From the NCBI GenBank assembly GCA_043813895.1, contig JBDRKQ010000057.1, positions 1 through 27,428 on the forward strand: a DNA stretch of 27,428 bases, given 5' to 3'. Below, piece after piece: positions 8,198 to 15,615 of the stretch. The notes under the pieces were generated by a model. That model did not search any database. It was not told where the DNA came from and was given only the letters and a program-made list of their open reading frames with translations. Origin of the DNA: CAZTAR01 sp043813895. Its GTDB lineage: Bacteria > Planctomycetota > Phycisphaerae > UBA1845 > UTPLA1. The number at the start of each line of letters is the position of its first letter. Positions within the stretch are counted from its first letter, which is position 1. A program made the translations under genes and the position numbers.

Positions 8198-8376
8198 TCG
8201 TTCGCATGGCATGGCTTCGTTGCGGCAAGAGTAAGCGCATGAGAAAACGATGCGGCAGGCGCTCAAGCTGACAGTGGAGGAGCAAGGCGAGGCGTCAAAG
8301 GAGTAGTCTGTCCAGGAGGCTATCTCGCCATTATGGCAAGCGCGACCTCCGGCCGCAGCCAAAGTGTGGCACAAAA

Positions 8377-8403
8377 CACTGGCGGGCAAGCCGCCAGTGG
8401 CAC
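8377..8403. repeat. Direct copy of the CACTGGCGG palindrome
   Basis: These 27 bases are identical to 8123-8149 and in the same orientation. The pair brackets the 227 bases between them. This copy abuts the stop codon of the leftward lipoprotein gene (8424), so it would form a hairpin in its 3' untranslated RNA. Confidence 0.8.
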
Positions 8404-8423
8404 AGGCTATCTGAAGCAGGTGA

Positions 8424-9299
8424 CTACGGTGCGACGATCAACTGGCCTTCGGCCTCGACGGTGACAGGATCGTTGGCATTGTCATCGAGAATGGCGAAAA
8501 CCGTGTACGTATCGAACGGCACGGCGCCGCCCTCCGCATCGATGAATGCGAACGTGAACTGGCCGCTGTCGGCATTGGTGCTGAGGGGCTCATCCTGAAG
8601 GAGGATGATCTCGTTTCCGCTCTCGTGGTCGTCGTCGGTGTCCAGGGCCAGCACGAGCAGGGCTTCGGCGTTCACGTCGCCGTTGTCGGTCCAAGTGATG
8701 TTGAACACGTCGCCCACCGTGACGGTCTCGTCGGCCGCGCCCGGCGCGTCGAAAGCCAGCGTCGGCACTTCCAAAGCGGTGATGATGGTGAGCACGCCCG
8801 TCGTTCCGCGATCCTCATCGCGAGATACCGCTGTTGCCGTCGTGCCGTCCGGCGCTTCGATCGTGACGGCGATGACGTAGTCGCCGACTCGAACGCCCGT
8901 GATATCCCAGATGAAGACGTCCGAATCGCCGTCCGCTAGTGCGTCGCGCCCACTGCCTGGCGTGCCGTCGCCGATTAACTCGATCGGATCGCCGACGTCC
9001 TCTGCCAGGGCGTTCTGACGTTGGGCGGTCACGCGAACCGTCGTGCCGAAAACGCTCGCCATGTCCGCCCACTGAATGACCGCCTCCGCGCCTGGAGAGG
9101 CCGTCACCGGTCCGCCCGGTTGTACGACCGCCACCGCGAGATCCAAGGATCCGGCCGGCCCCTCGGGAATGGGCAGCGTGCCGTACAGGATAGCCGACCC
9201 GGAACACCCGGCGGCGGCCAGTGCGACCGAGACCAGCGGCGCCCAACGGCGCCACGAACGCTCACAACGATGGTGGCTGCGGAACTGCTTGCGAATCAC
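8424..9299 (-). CDS. Predicted lipoprotein with Ig-like/calcium-rich beta domains
   Basis: The 291-residue protein has a basic N-region ('RSHHRCERSWRRW'), a hydrophobic core and the lipobox 'AAAGC' (Cys32). The GTG start at 9299 has GAGGGGG eight bases upstream. The mature part is acidic, beta-rich and Asp/Thr/Val-rich. It appears to contain two related all-beta domains: about 45-165, and about 170-291 with 'DTDDDHESGNEIIL' and 'ILDDNANDPV'. The second resembles Ig-like or cadherin-like modules with possible calcium-binding Asp clusters. No enzymatic motif is seen. It is probably an outer-surface or cell-wall-associated lipoprotein. It is convergent with the S41 protease gene and divergent from the DsbA-like genes. 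Confidence 0.78.
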   Translation of the reverse strand: MIRKQFRSHHRCERSWRRWAPLVSVALAAAGCSGSAILYGTLPIPEGPAGSLDLAVAVVQPGGPVTASPGAEAVIQWADMASVFGTTVRVTAQRQNALAEDVGDPIELIGDGTPGSGRDALADGDSDVFIWDITGVRVGDYVIAVTIEAPDGTTATAVSRDEDRGTTGVLTIITALEVPTLAFDAPGAADETVTVGDVFNITWTDNGDVNAEALLVLALDTDDDHESGNEIILLQDEPLSTNADSGQFTFAFIDAEGGAVPFDTYTVFAILDDNANDPVTVEAEGQLIVAP

Positions 9300-9414
9300 G
9301 ATCTTGACCCCCTCGCTTTAGCACCGCCGCATCACTTTTCGCTGGTGCGATCAAAGACGCGACGGACACTGAGAACTTCTCCCCGCATGATTGTTCGACT
9401 CCAGCAGCCCGCTT

Positions 9415-9457
9415 GTCAAACGCGAATGACCGGTCAAACGCAAATGGCCGGCGTTTG
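9415..9457. repeat. Tandem 18-bp repeat with adjoining inverted half
   Basis: GTCAAACGCGAATGACCG (9415-9432) is followed directly by GTCAAACGCAAATGGCCG (9433-9450), then GCGTTTGCG. CAAACGC (9435-9441) and GCGTTTG (9451-9457) form an inverted repeat. Repeated half-sites in a divergent promoter region could be an operator; this is inference. Confidence 0.5.
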
Positions 9458-9518
9458 CGTCCGCTAAGTAGCTGTGTCAGAACTCTACGCGGTGCCGGCC
9501 ATGTGGTACCAGAACCTT

Positions 9519-9580
9519 GGGGAGCACCGGCGTCTCGCCGGTCATATCAAGAGGATCACAGGCTTTGGTGCCTGTGCCAC
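9519..9580. repeat. Double-hairpin repeat unit (family C), copy 1
   Basis: The unit carries GCACCGGCGTCTCGCCGGT and then CACAGGCTTTGGTGCCTGTG with a final CCAC. It is two neighbouring hairpins, matching the layout at 15616-15666 and 17599-17647. Confidence 0.6.
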
Positions 9581-9618
9581 ACCTCGGTTGCGGCCGAAGT
9601 CATTGCAGTCGGCCCCTC

Positions 9619-9650
9619 AATCCCTTGGTCCCCTAATCCCTTGGTCCCTT
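9619..9650. repeat. Tandem 16-bp pyrimidine-rich repeat
   Basis: AATCCCTTGGTCCCCT at 9619-9634 is repeated with one change at 9635-9650 (last bases CTT). It resembles in composition the pyrimidine tracts at 4657-4704 and 12181-12250. Confidence 0.7.
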
Positions 9651-9682
9651 TCTCGCGGACGAAGGCCGCGCATCGCCACACC

Positions 9683-9711
9683 TTGAGAATGCCTCCTGCC
9701 GATCCTAGAAT
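9683..9711 (+). promoter_or_regulatory. Sigma70-type promoter for the lipoprotein/DsbA-like operon
   Basis: TTGAGA (9683-9688), a 17-base spacer and TAGAAT (9706-9711) predict a start point near 9718 and a leader of about 160 bases before the ATG at 9880. The -10 context CTGCCGATCCTAGAATC is echoed at 11392-11410 (CTGCCGATTCCTAGAGTAC), before the third gene of the group. Confidence 0.65.
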
Positions 9712-9879
9712 CAGCACCAGGGGATTTGTACGAACGGGGCGGCTACGTGGGGAGCCTATCCCGGTCAAGATCGCCCGACGCCGGTCAGCCGAAGCCGTGG
9801 GGCGCGCCGGATTCGTGGCCGTATCCGTACATTGCAGCCGCGGGGCAATGCCCGACTGACCAAGGGGGGATTAGAAGAG

Positions 9880-10602
9880 ATGCAAAGCAAGCCCGTCTTC
9901 ACACACAACCGGATACGCTCTCGACGACGATCGTACGTCGCGTCGATGGGCCTCTTCGCAATGTTGTTCATGGCCTGTGGCATGGACGGGACCGGCTGCA
10001 TCTCGTTGCCGATACCGGAGCCCAGCACCGGTGGCGTCAGCAAACAGCGCGGCGGCTCGCCACGACCTTTTGTCCTGAACTCCGATCACATTCTTGGCGA
10101 TCCCAATGCGCCGCTCACGATTGTGCAATACGAAAACTTCTCCAACGGTGATTGCGGAAAGTTTGTGCGGTCCGAGTTCCAAAGCCTCAAGGAGCAATAC
10201 ATCGACAGTGGACTCGTGCGGTGGGTGTTCAGACAGTCTTCCACCGGCGGCTCCGCCCAGGCGGAACGCGCCGCAACGGCAGCCGAGTGCGCTGACGATC
10301 AGGATGCGTATTTTGACTACCGGGACTTGGCGTTTGACACGACCGATGCCCAGGGCGCCACGCTCCTCTCGGACGCCACGCTTCAGGACCATGCCAATGC
10401 GCTCGGCCTTGACACGACAGAGTTCGACGCCTGTTTCGCAGGCCAGAGCAAGGCCACACGCATTCAGCAGGACGTGAACTCCGCGACTGCTCTCGGCGTC
10501 GGCGCTCTCCCGGCGTTCTTCGTCGATGACGAGCTTGTGTCCGGTTTTCAGTCCGCCGAAGACCTTGCCGATATCATTGACCGGCACCTGACGGATCAGT
10601 AG
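9880..10602 (+). CDS. DsbA-like thioredoxin-fold lipoprotein with degenerate active site
   Basis: This 240-residue protein has a lipoprotein signal (lipobox 'LFMAC', Cys33) and a DsbA-family domain from about residue 65. The family's CXXC active site is replaced by N89-G90-D91-C92 in 'NFSNGDCGKF'. Only the second cysteine remains. The region before the cis-proline loop reads 'GALPAFFVDDE', and the C-terminal helix 'IDRHL' is intact. It aligns along its whole length with the next gene, which keeps CHWC. Without the nucleophilic cysteine it cannot act as a classical oxidase or reductase. A chaperone-like or isomerase-like role, or partnership with the next protein, is possible. The start at 9880 follows a purine-rich GGGGGGA...AGAAGAG stretch. 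Confidence 0.85.
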   Translation: MQSKPVFTHNRIRSRRRSYVASMGLFAMLFMACGMDGTGCISLPIPEPSTGGVSKQRGGSPRPFVLNSDHILGDPNAPLTIVQYENFSNGDCGKFVRSEFQSLKEQYIDSGLVRWVFRQSSTGGSAQAERAATAAECADDQDAYFDYRDLAFDTTDAQGATLLSDATLQDHANALGLDTTEFDACFAGQSKATRIQQDVNSATALGVGALPAFFVDDELVSGFQSAEDLADIIDRHLTDQ

Positions 10603-10661
10603 CGTCCGTCACACACAGTCCGACACATCCGATCCACCTGGGGCGAGGAGAGGCAGAAGCC

Positions 10662-11336
10662 GTGCGCACCAAACCGTCCGCCCGCGAAGCCCGACGCCCT
10701 ATTGAGCTTTCGCCCGTCTGCATCCGTGTTGCCGTTATTACTGTCTGCGCAATCGTCTCCGCGTCAGGCATTTCGGGCTGCGATACCTTGTTTCCCATTC
10801 CGAGCGCCCCGGTGCCGATCATCCTCGATTCGGACCACGTCCTGGGAAACGCCAACGCCCCGGTCACCGTCGTGGAGTATTCCTCGTTTTCCTGCCATTG
10901 GTGCGGGCTCTTCGCCAGAGACGAGTTCGCAACACTCGAAGCGCGATACGTCGATACGGGCCAGGTTCGGTGGGTATTCCGGAGTCTTCTCTCGATGGGT
11001 GATTCGGCACAAGTGCTCCCGGCCTGCGCAGTGGAGTGTGCCGCCGATCAGGGACGGTACTTCGATTACCGTGAACGGCTGTTCGAGAACCGGGGCGATC
11101 TGTCGGAGAGCGCGCTCAAGGAACACGCCACGGCCCTCGGGATCGAGCGCGCCGCGTTCGACGACTGCCTGGACGGTGAGTCCAAAATCGCGCGCGTGCA
11201 GCAGGATGTGGACTCCGGGTTCGCGCTTGGCGCAGACAGCACGCCGACGTTCTTCATCGACGGCGAGATGGTTCGCGGGTATCAGACCGCCGACGAGTTC
11301 GGGGCGGTGATCGACAGACACCTTGCAGGCCTGTAA
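10662..11336 (+). CDS. DsbA-like thiol oxidoreductase lipoprotein
   Basis: This 224-residue protein has a lipoprotein signal ('GISGC', Cys40) and a DsbA/DSBA-like thioredoxin fold. The active site is C78-H79-W80-C81 in 'SSFSCHWCGLF', the helical insert spans about 110-165, and the cis-proline loop reads 'DSTPTFFIDGE'. This is the arrangement of active thiol-disulfide oxidoreductases such as DsbA and of the BdbD/DsbG-like 'thioredoxin domain' proteins. It would act outside the cytoplasmic membrane on disulfides of exported proteins. No DsbB-like partner is in the window. The GTG start has GAGGAG upstream, with a rather long gap. It is 59 bases behind its paralogue and probably in the same transcript. 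Confidence 0.88.
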   Translation: MRTKPSAREARRPIELSPVCIRVAVITVCAIVSASGISGCDTLFPIPSAPVPIILDSDHVLGNANAPVTVVEYSSFSCHWCGLFARDEFATLEARYVDTGQVRWVFRSLLSMGDSAQVLPACAVECAADQGRYFDYRERLFENRGDLSESALKEHATALGIERAAFDDCLDGESKIARVQQDVDSGFALGADSTPTFFIDGEMVRGYQTADEFGAVIDRHLAGL

Positions 11337-11432
11337 TCGCGGTCCGATTCGGGATGTGGCGACCGGATTCTGCTGTCGCCCCCACCCCCACCCTGCCGAT
11401 TCCTAGAGTACGCCCAAACCGCGGAGCCGGCC

Positions 11433-12113
11433 GTGCGTCTTCGGTTCGGGAATCGCCGTTCGCCTCGCCAAGTGAGTACCTCAAAGATGACTGGAAAACG
11501 TCCTATAAGCCTGCGTTCGGTATTCGGCGGCCTTGCCATGATCGCCGTCTTTCTCGCTTCGTGTACCGCCGGCTCGGTTCTCAACATTGCCGCTCCGGCC
11601 GGGGTCTTCGTAGCGGGCTCGGTGGAGCCGGTGCCGAGCGCGATTCAGGTCGGCTTCATCAACAACACGCCTCACCGTGCGATTTTCACGTACGGAGCCT
11701 ATGACCAATTCGACCAGGAGACGATCCCGACGGGTTTCGGCCAACTCCGCCTCGAGGGTAATACCGCGAGCGCCCAAGTCGCCCAACCGTGCCGAAAGAC
11801 GTTCTCGGTCGGAGGCGACGAGTTGGTTCGACTCCTCAATGAGAACGAGCGGGATCCAAACATCGATATCACCGATCCCCGTGCCCTCGTGCGTGGTGTC
11901 TACTTCTCGTCCGCACCGCTCGGCGACCCGCTTGAAGCCGAACCGACCGAGGGAACCGCCGAAGGGCTCGTGCTGCTCAACGGTGTGGACTTCGACTGCC
12001 GACGCGACAACATCCATGATACTTCCGGTTCCGGGCTGCTCCTGTTCACGTTCGTTCAGGATGCCGCCGCTCCCGGCGGATTCCGAATCGACTACATGTT
12101 CGTGTCGCCCTGA
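11433..12113 (+). CDS. Predicted lipoprotein, function unknown
   Basis: The 226-residue protein has a lipobox 'FLASC' after a hydrophobic stretch. No known domain is recognised in the mature part, which begins around 'TAGSVLNIAAPAGVFVAG'. It is beta-rich with several conserved-looking aromatic and cysteine positions ('AQPCRKTF', 'VDFDCRRDN'). The two mature cysteines could form a disulfide, which would fit its place behind two DsbA-like genes. That link is inference. GTG at 11433 has GGAG six bases upstream; ATG at 11487 ('MTGKRPISLRS') gives a more typical signal peptide but has a poor ribosome site. Both starts are possible. Confidence 0.75.
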   Translation: MRLRFGNRRSPRQVSTSKMTGKRPISLRSVFGGLAMIAVFLASCTAGSVLNIAAPAGVFVAGSVEPVPSAIQVGFINNTPHRAIFTYGAYDQFDQETIPTGFGQLRLEGNTASAQVAQPCRKTFSVGGDELVRLLNENERDPNIDITDPRALVRGVYFSSAPLGDPLEAEPTEGTAEGLVLLNGVDFDCRRDNIHDTSGSGLLLFTFVQDAAAPGGFRIDYMFVSP

Positions 12114-12457
12114 CACCGGCCGTACAGGGAACATCGGCGTCTCAGCGCTACAGCCGCCTGCACCACCGGCATCCCCTCTCGATCCCCATTCCCCATCCTT
12201 CTCCCCTCTCCCTCATCCCTTCGCCCTTATCCCTTTCCCCTCATCCCCCCACGGCGGCCAAAGGCCACGACTTCATGTCCTTCCGCATATGGACTACACT
12301 ATGCATTCCATAAACTGACGGGCTATCTGTCCTTGGGCGAACTCTCTGTCATTCTCGGTTGTCAACATGTTCATTCGGCGTCTCATGCAGTTTTCATCCG
12401 ATATGCCCGTCCGCCAATCCGCCGCCCAATACCCTTCATCCATTCGGAGTTTCAATC
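12114..12457. other. Intergenic gap with polypyrimidine tract
   Basis: This 344-base gap lies before the PIN-TRAM gene. It contains a C/T-rich tract at about 12181-12250 that shares CTCCCTCATCCCTTCGCCCT (12208-12227) with the gap near 4660. A weak promoter-like pair (TTCATG 12272, TACACT 12295, 17-base spacer) lies further on but is too poor to call. No gene is seen. Confidence 0.55.
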
Positions 12458-13645
12458 ATGATGCAAACGATCTTGCGGGCGTTTCTTGTTCTAGCGCTAC
12501 TTGTCGTCGGGATCAGCTATGTTGAAAGTGGAGGCCTGCTCGAACAATTCCGCATCGTCCTGATCCTCGGGGCCTTGGTGCTGGCCCTTTGCGTGATTAC
12601 GATCGACCTTCTGATTCCGAAGAAGTCCCTTCAAGCCCTCTCCGGCCTCTTCTTCGGACTCACCGTCGGCCTGCTTATCACATACGGCCTCACACTGGTC
12701 CTCAACGTGCTGATCCCGTTCTTCGTGCCGGCCAGTGTCGCTTCCGTTCCTGAGTACCGCAAGACTATCGAAAGGCTGACGGACAGCGAAGGCCGGGTCC
12801 TGTTTGGCCCGAACGGTCTACCCGCTATCAAGGAGACCCAGACTGAGGTCGGCGAGCAGGAACACCCCGCGATCACGGTCGTCAAGTTCATCCTCGGCAT
12901 CATCTGCTGCTACTTCTGCATCAGCTTCATCCTGCAAACGAAGGACGATATCCGCTTCGTGATCCCGTACGTGGAGTTCGCCAAACAGCTCAAGGGAGAA
13001 CGTCCGCTCATACTCGATACGTCCGTCATCATCGACGGACGCATCGCCGACATCTGCGACACCAGCATCATCGATCAGAAGATCATCATTCCGAGGTTCG
13101 TCCTCATCGAGCTTCAGGCGATCGCCGATTCGAGCGACAAGCTCAAGCGCATCCGCGGCAGAAGAGGCCTGGACGTTCTTCACAAGCTTCAGACGAATAA
13201 GAAAGTGGACGTCCATGTGCTCGACACGCTGTACCCCAAGGTCGAAGCCGCCGAATCGGTGGACCTCAAACTCCTCTCGCTGGCGGAAGAGCTCAACGGC
13301 CGAGTGGCCACCAACGATTTCAATCTCAGCAAAGTCGCCCAACTGCGAGGCATCGTCATCATCAACATCAACGATCTGGCCAACGCGATGAAACCCGTCG
13401 TCCTCCCCGGTGAATCCATGAGCGTCAAGGTCATCAAGCCGGGCGAAGAGCCCGGACAGGGCGTCGGCTACCTCGACGACGGCACCATGATCGTCGTCGA
13501 ACAAGGCAAGAACAGGATTGGTGAGACCGTTACGATTGCCGTGACGAGCGTTCTTCAGACTTCCGCCGGACGCATGATCTTCGGCAGAACCGAGGGCGCC
13601 GGCTACGGCAACCGACACAAGAGTCCGCGACAGGCCGACGGATAG
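12458..13645 (+). CDS. Membrane-anchored PIN-TRAM domain protein (YacL-like)
   Basis: The 395-residue protein has four membrane segments (about 4-22, 32-52, 62-90 and 141-160). A cytoplasmic PIN nuclease domain follows (about 182-300), then a C-terminal TRAM RNA-binding domain (about 325-385). The PIN acidic residues are visible: D187 in 'LDTS', E218 in 'LIELQ', D269 in 'ESVDLKLL' and D287 in 'ATNDFNL'. This layout is that of Bacillus YacL and its relatives, which are membrane-bound putative ribonucleases; the substrate is not established. All expected catalytic carboxylates are present, so it should be active. ATG at 12458 has CGGAG eight bases upstream; the upstream in-frame extension is not a plausible protein. 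Confidence 0.9.
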   Translation: MMQTILRAFLVLALLVVGISYVESGGLLEQFRIVLILGALVLALCVITIDLLIPKKSLQALSGLFFGLTVGLLITYGLTLVLNVLIPFFVPASVASVPEYRKTIERLTDSEGRVLFGPNGLPAIKETQTEVGEQEHPAITVVKFILGIICCYFCISFILQTKDDIRFVIPYVEFAKQLKGERPLILDTSVIIDGRIADICDTSIIDQKIIIPRFVLIELQAIADSSDKLKRIRGRRGLDVLHKLQTNKKVDVHVLDTLYPKVEAAESVDLKLLSLAEELNGRVATNDFNLSKVAQLRGIVIININDLANAMKPVVLPGESMSVKVIKPGEEPGQGVGYLDDGTMIVVEQGKNRIGETVTIAVTSVLQTSAGRMIFGRTEGAGYGNRHKSPRQADG

Positions 13646-13693
13646 GCTCATGCGTGCAGCGACGCGCCGCCCTGAAACCGACGCCCCTATCAC

Positions 13694-13766
13694 GTAGCGG
13701 CCGACGCGTCTGTCGGCCGTGGCAGGTGGCGCGTGTTCGACGTCCGACACGGGGGTCGGACGCCAC
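13694..13766. repeat. 73-bp palindromic unit, copy 3
   Basis: The unit starts GTAGCGGCCGACGCGTCTGT and ends GGGGGTCGGACGCCAC. It has the same 73-base length and the same TTCGACGTCCGACACG junction as copy 4 at 15510. It lies between the PIN-TRAM gene and the next gene on the same strand. Confidence 0.85.
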
Positions 13767-13789
13767 AGCCGACCCCGGGAGCCAACCGA

Positions 13790-14062
13790 ATGCCCGACCA
13801 TACGCCGCACCAGAAGAAGATCATCGAGCGGTACTACGAGAACCGTGACGCCATCATGCTCGAACGGCTTTCGGAACTCGTAACCGAACTCTTCCTCGCC
13901 GACAGCGATAAGAAGAAGGACCGCCTTTGGGAGCGGGTGGCCACGGCCATGAATCACCTGAAGATCAGCGGCGCGATCGCCGCCTTCATCCTCGAGCGCC
14001 GAGACCCCCAAGTCCTCGCCGCGAACTTGAAGGACTGGCTACGACAAGCTCGCGGCCGATAG
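13790..14062 (+). CDS. Short conserved-looking helical protein
   Basis: This 90-residue, charged, all-helical protein has no membrane segment. The ATG at 13790 has GGGAG eight bases upstream; the longer frame from 13733 reads through a repeat and is not used. I recall similar short proteins with 'KKIIERYYENRDAIMLERL' and 'LWERVATAM' in planctomycetes, but the function is unknown. It sits between a PIN-TRAM protein and a zinc-ribbon membrane protein. Confidence 0.75.
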   Translation: MPDHTPHQKKIIERYYENRDAIMLERLSELVTELFLADSDKKKDRLWERVATAMNHLKISGAIAAFILERRDPQVLAANLKDWLRQARGR

Positions 14063-14145
14063 GAGAAGGCGGATCAGAGCCGCGCGCGTTGCACTGATTC
14101 ATGATGCCGCTTGCTCATACGGCCCACAACGGCGGAGGCCCGTAC

Positions 14146-14691
14146 ATGATCTACTTGTTGATTGCCGGCGGGGTGCTTGGCGTCGTGACCGTTCTGCTGA
14201 GTCGTCACCGCGTCGAACCCGAACCGATCTGTCCAACCTGCAAGCAACGGCTCGAAGACTTCAGCGTCGAGAGATGCCCGCATTGTCTTCTCTGGCAGCC
14301 GCCGGATCGCGGACGGCCCACACACCGCTGGCAGATCGACCGCCTGCTTCTCGGGCTCGCGCTGATTCTTCTCCCGACGTTCGCCTGGCTGCTCGTCTCG
14401 ATCCTGTTGGACCCCGATCTCCGTCGACCTTCCACGCCTGGAACGGCGGCCGTACCCACCTTCCCCGCCTTGCCGCCCCAGGCGGCCCGCATGCAACGGC
14501 AGATTCAGGTGCTCGGATATGCCAGCAAGGCCACTTCACCCGCAAGAGCCGGAGCGACGCCGACGACCGCGCCGGCTATGAGCGAGGAGGAAGCCGGTTT
14601 CTATCAGTCGTTGGGCTTTCCGGTAACCACCTCCGCCCCCGCGTCTCCGACAAGCCGGAACACCGACGCCGACGCGCCGCCAGGCGAGTGA
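14146..14691 (+). CDS. Small zinc-ribbon membrane protein
   Basis: This 181-residue protein has a first membrane segment at residues 2-18. A zinc ribbon (C29-x2-C32 ... C44-x2-C47, 'CPTCKQRL' and 'CPHC') follows, then a second membrane segment at about 66-88, and a Pro/Ala/Thr-rich tail ending 'ADAPPGE'. Two membrane passes around a ribbon would put the ribbon on the opposite face from both termini. The start at 14146 is chosen for GGAGG seven bases upstream; ATG at 14101 is a possible longer start. Function is unknown. It is one of four ribbon-plus-membrane proteins in this window. Confidence 0.75.
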   Translation: MIYLLIAGGVLGVVTVLLSRHRVEPEPICPTCKQRLEDFSVERCPHCLLWQPPDRGRPTHRWQIDRLLLGLALILLPTFAWLLVSILLDPDLRRPSTPGTAAVPTFPALPPQAARMQRQIQVLGYASKATSPARAGATPTTAPAMSEEEAGFYQSLGFPVTTSAPASPTSRNTDADAPPGE

Positions 14692-14748
14692 TGTTCCGGC
14701 ACGCTGAACCACGTTTTGCCAACGGCCCCGTTCCGTGCATCGCATTTC

Positions 14749-14777
14749 GTGACAGCCCTCTGATGCGGCGATATCAT
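14749..14777 (+). promoter_or_regulatory. Sigma70-type promoter for the PH-domain gene
   Basis: GTGACA (14749-14754), a 17-base spacer and TATCAT (14772-14777) each match five of six consensus bases. The predicted start point near 14784 favours the ATG at 14818 over an upstream in-frame start at 14785. Confidence 0.5.
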
Positions 14778-14817
14778 CCCGGTCGTGTACGACAACAGCA
14801 ACGCGGGAGCTGCCGTC

Positions 14818-15477
14818 ATGAACTGTTCAAAGTGCGATCGCCCGATCGAGGATGACAGTCAGTACTGCCGACACTGCGGCACTGCCGTCGCGCCCCAACC
14901 CGATGAGAAAGAAGCAGGGAGCGAACTTCGGAAAGCTGCTGCCCCGTCAGGCGACGCCCAGCACGGCCCGGACGTCTATCGCGATCCAAAGCACGAGAGG
15001 CAGGTTTGGCAGGGACGGCCCGCGTGGCGATCCTTCTGGGGATTCTGGATGCTCTGGCTTGTTGTCTCTGCGATCTGTCTGGTCGTAAGCTACAAGTGGG
15101 TCGGCGCGGAATCATGGCTCTTCAAGACAGTTCTCCTGCTCGTCGCCGGGGCGGGCGTCGGCATTCTTGTCGGGGAGCTGCTCTGGGTGCTCGGCAGGCG
15201 ATACCGGCTGACCACGCAGAGACTCTTCGTGTATCGGGGCATCCTCACGCGCGTGACGGATCAAATGGAGCTGATGCGCGTGGATGACGTCCGCCTGCGG
15301 CAGGGCATCATCGACCGGATCGTCAACACCGGCGATATCGAAGTCCTCGGAACGGACGAGACGGATGAAGATGTGACGCTTGAGTCCGTCGGCGCCCCGG
15401 CGGAGGTTGCGGAGTCTCTGCGGCTCCACGTTCGCGGCGTGCGATCGAAAGGCACGCTTCTCGTCGAGAACATCTGA
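14818..15477 (+). CDS. Zinc-ribbon membrane protein with bacterial PH domain (bPH2/DUF304)
   Basis: This 219-residue protein starts with a zinc ribbon (C3-x2-C6 ... C17-x2-C20, 'CSKCDRP', 'CRHCG'). A flexible linker and two membrane segments follow (about 74-95 and 103-123). The C-terminal domain (about 126-215) is of bPH2 type: 'RYRLTTQRLFVYRGIL', 'DQMELMRVDDV', 'DIEVLGTDE' and 'ESLRLHV' are the strand and helix signatures of the YdbS/YdbT-like family. bPH2 proteins are membrane-associated and generally of unknown biochemical role. The ATG has GGGAG eight bases upstream. The gene is convergent with the CBS gene. Confidence 0.85.
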   Translation: MNCSKCDRPIEDDSQYCRHCGTAVAPQPDEKEAGSELRKAAAPSGDAQHGPDVYRDPKHERQVWQGRPAWRSFWGFWMLWLVVSAICLVVSYKWVGAESWLFKTVLLLVAGAGVGILVGELLWVLGRRYRLTTQRLFVYRGILTRVTDQMELMRVDDVRLRQGIIDRIVNTGDIEVLGTDETDEDVTLESVGAPAEVAESLRLHVRGVRSKGTLLVENI

Positions 15478-15509
15478 CCGCACGCGGCTACAGCGGTTTG
15501 TGTGTTTTC

Positions 15510-15582
15510 GTAGCGGCCGACGCCCCTGTCGGCCGTGGAAGGTAGTGGGTGTTCGACGTCCGACACGGGGGTCGGACGCTAC
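15510..15582. repeat. 73-bp palindromic unit, copy 4
   Basis: This is the cleanest copy. It starts GTAGCGGCCGACGCCCCTGT, has an inner GTTCGACGTCCGACACGG, and ends GTCGGACGCTAC. It lies between two convergent genes, next to a family C unit. Confidence 0.9.
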
Positions 15583-15615
15583 GTTTCCCATTAAGCTGCA
15601 CTAACCACATCCTGG

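Larger units (their letters stand above)
8093..8423. other. Convergent intergenic region bracketed by identical palindromes
   Basis: This 331-base gap lies between two convergent genes. It is dominated by the repeats at 8123-8197 and 8377-8403. The interior (about 8198-8376) has no supported gene. An 18-codon frame at 8250-8306 was considered and not accepted. Confidence 0.6.
9300..9879. other. Long divergent intergenic region
   Basis: This 580-base region separates the leftward lipoprotein gene from the rightward DsbA-like genes. It holds a tandem 18-bp repeat plus hairpin (9415-9457), a GTGGCAC-type repeat unit (9519-9580), a tandem 16-bp repeat (9619-9650), the promoter at 9683-9711 and a leader of about 160 bases. 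I see no gene in it. Confidence 0.65.

Noticed and set aside
8250..8306. 18-codon frame in the convergent gap
   Set aside because: There is no ribosome site and it is very short, with no recognisable relative; it is indistinguishable from chance.
12818..14011. 397-codon minus-strand frame
   Set aside because: It is antisense to the PIN-TRAM gene and crosses a repeat; its Asp/Val-rich composition is an artefact of the opposite strand.
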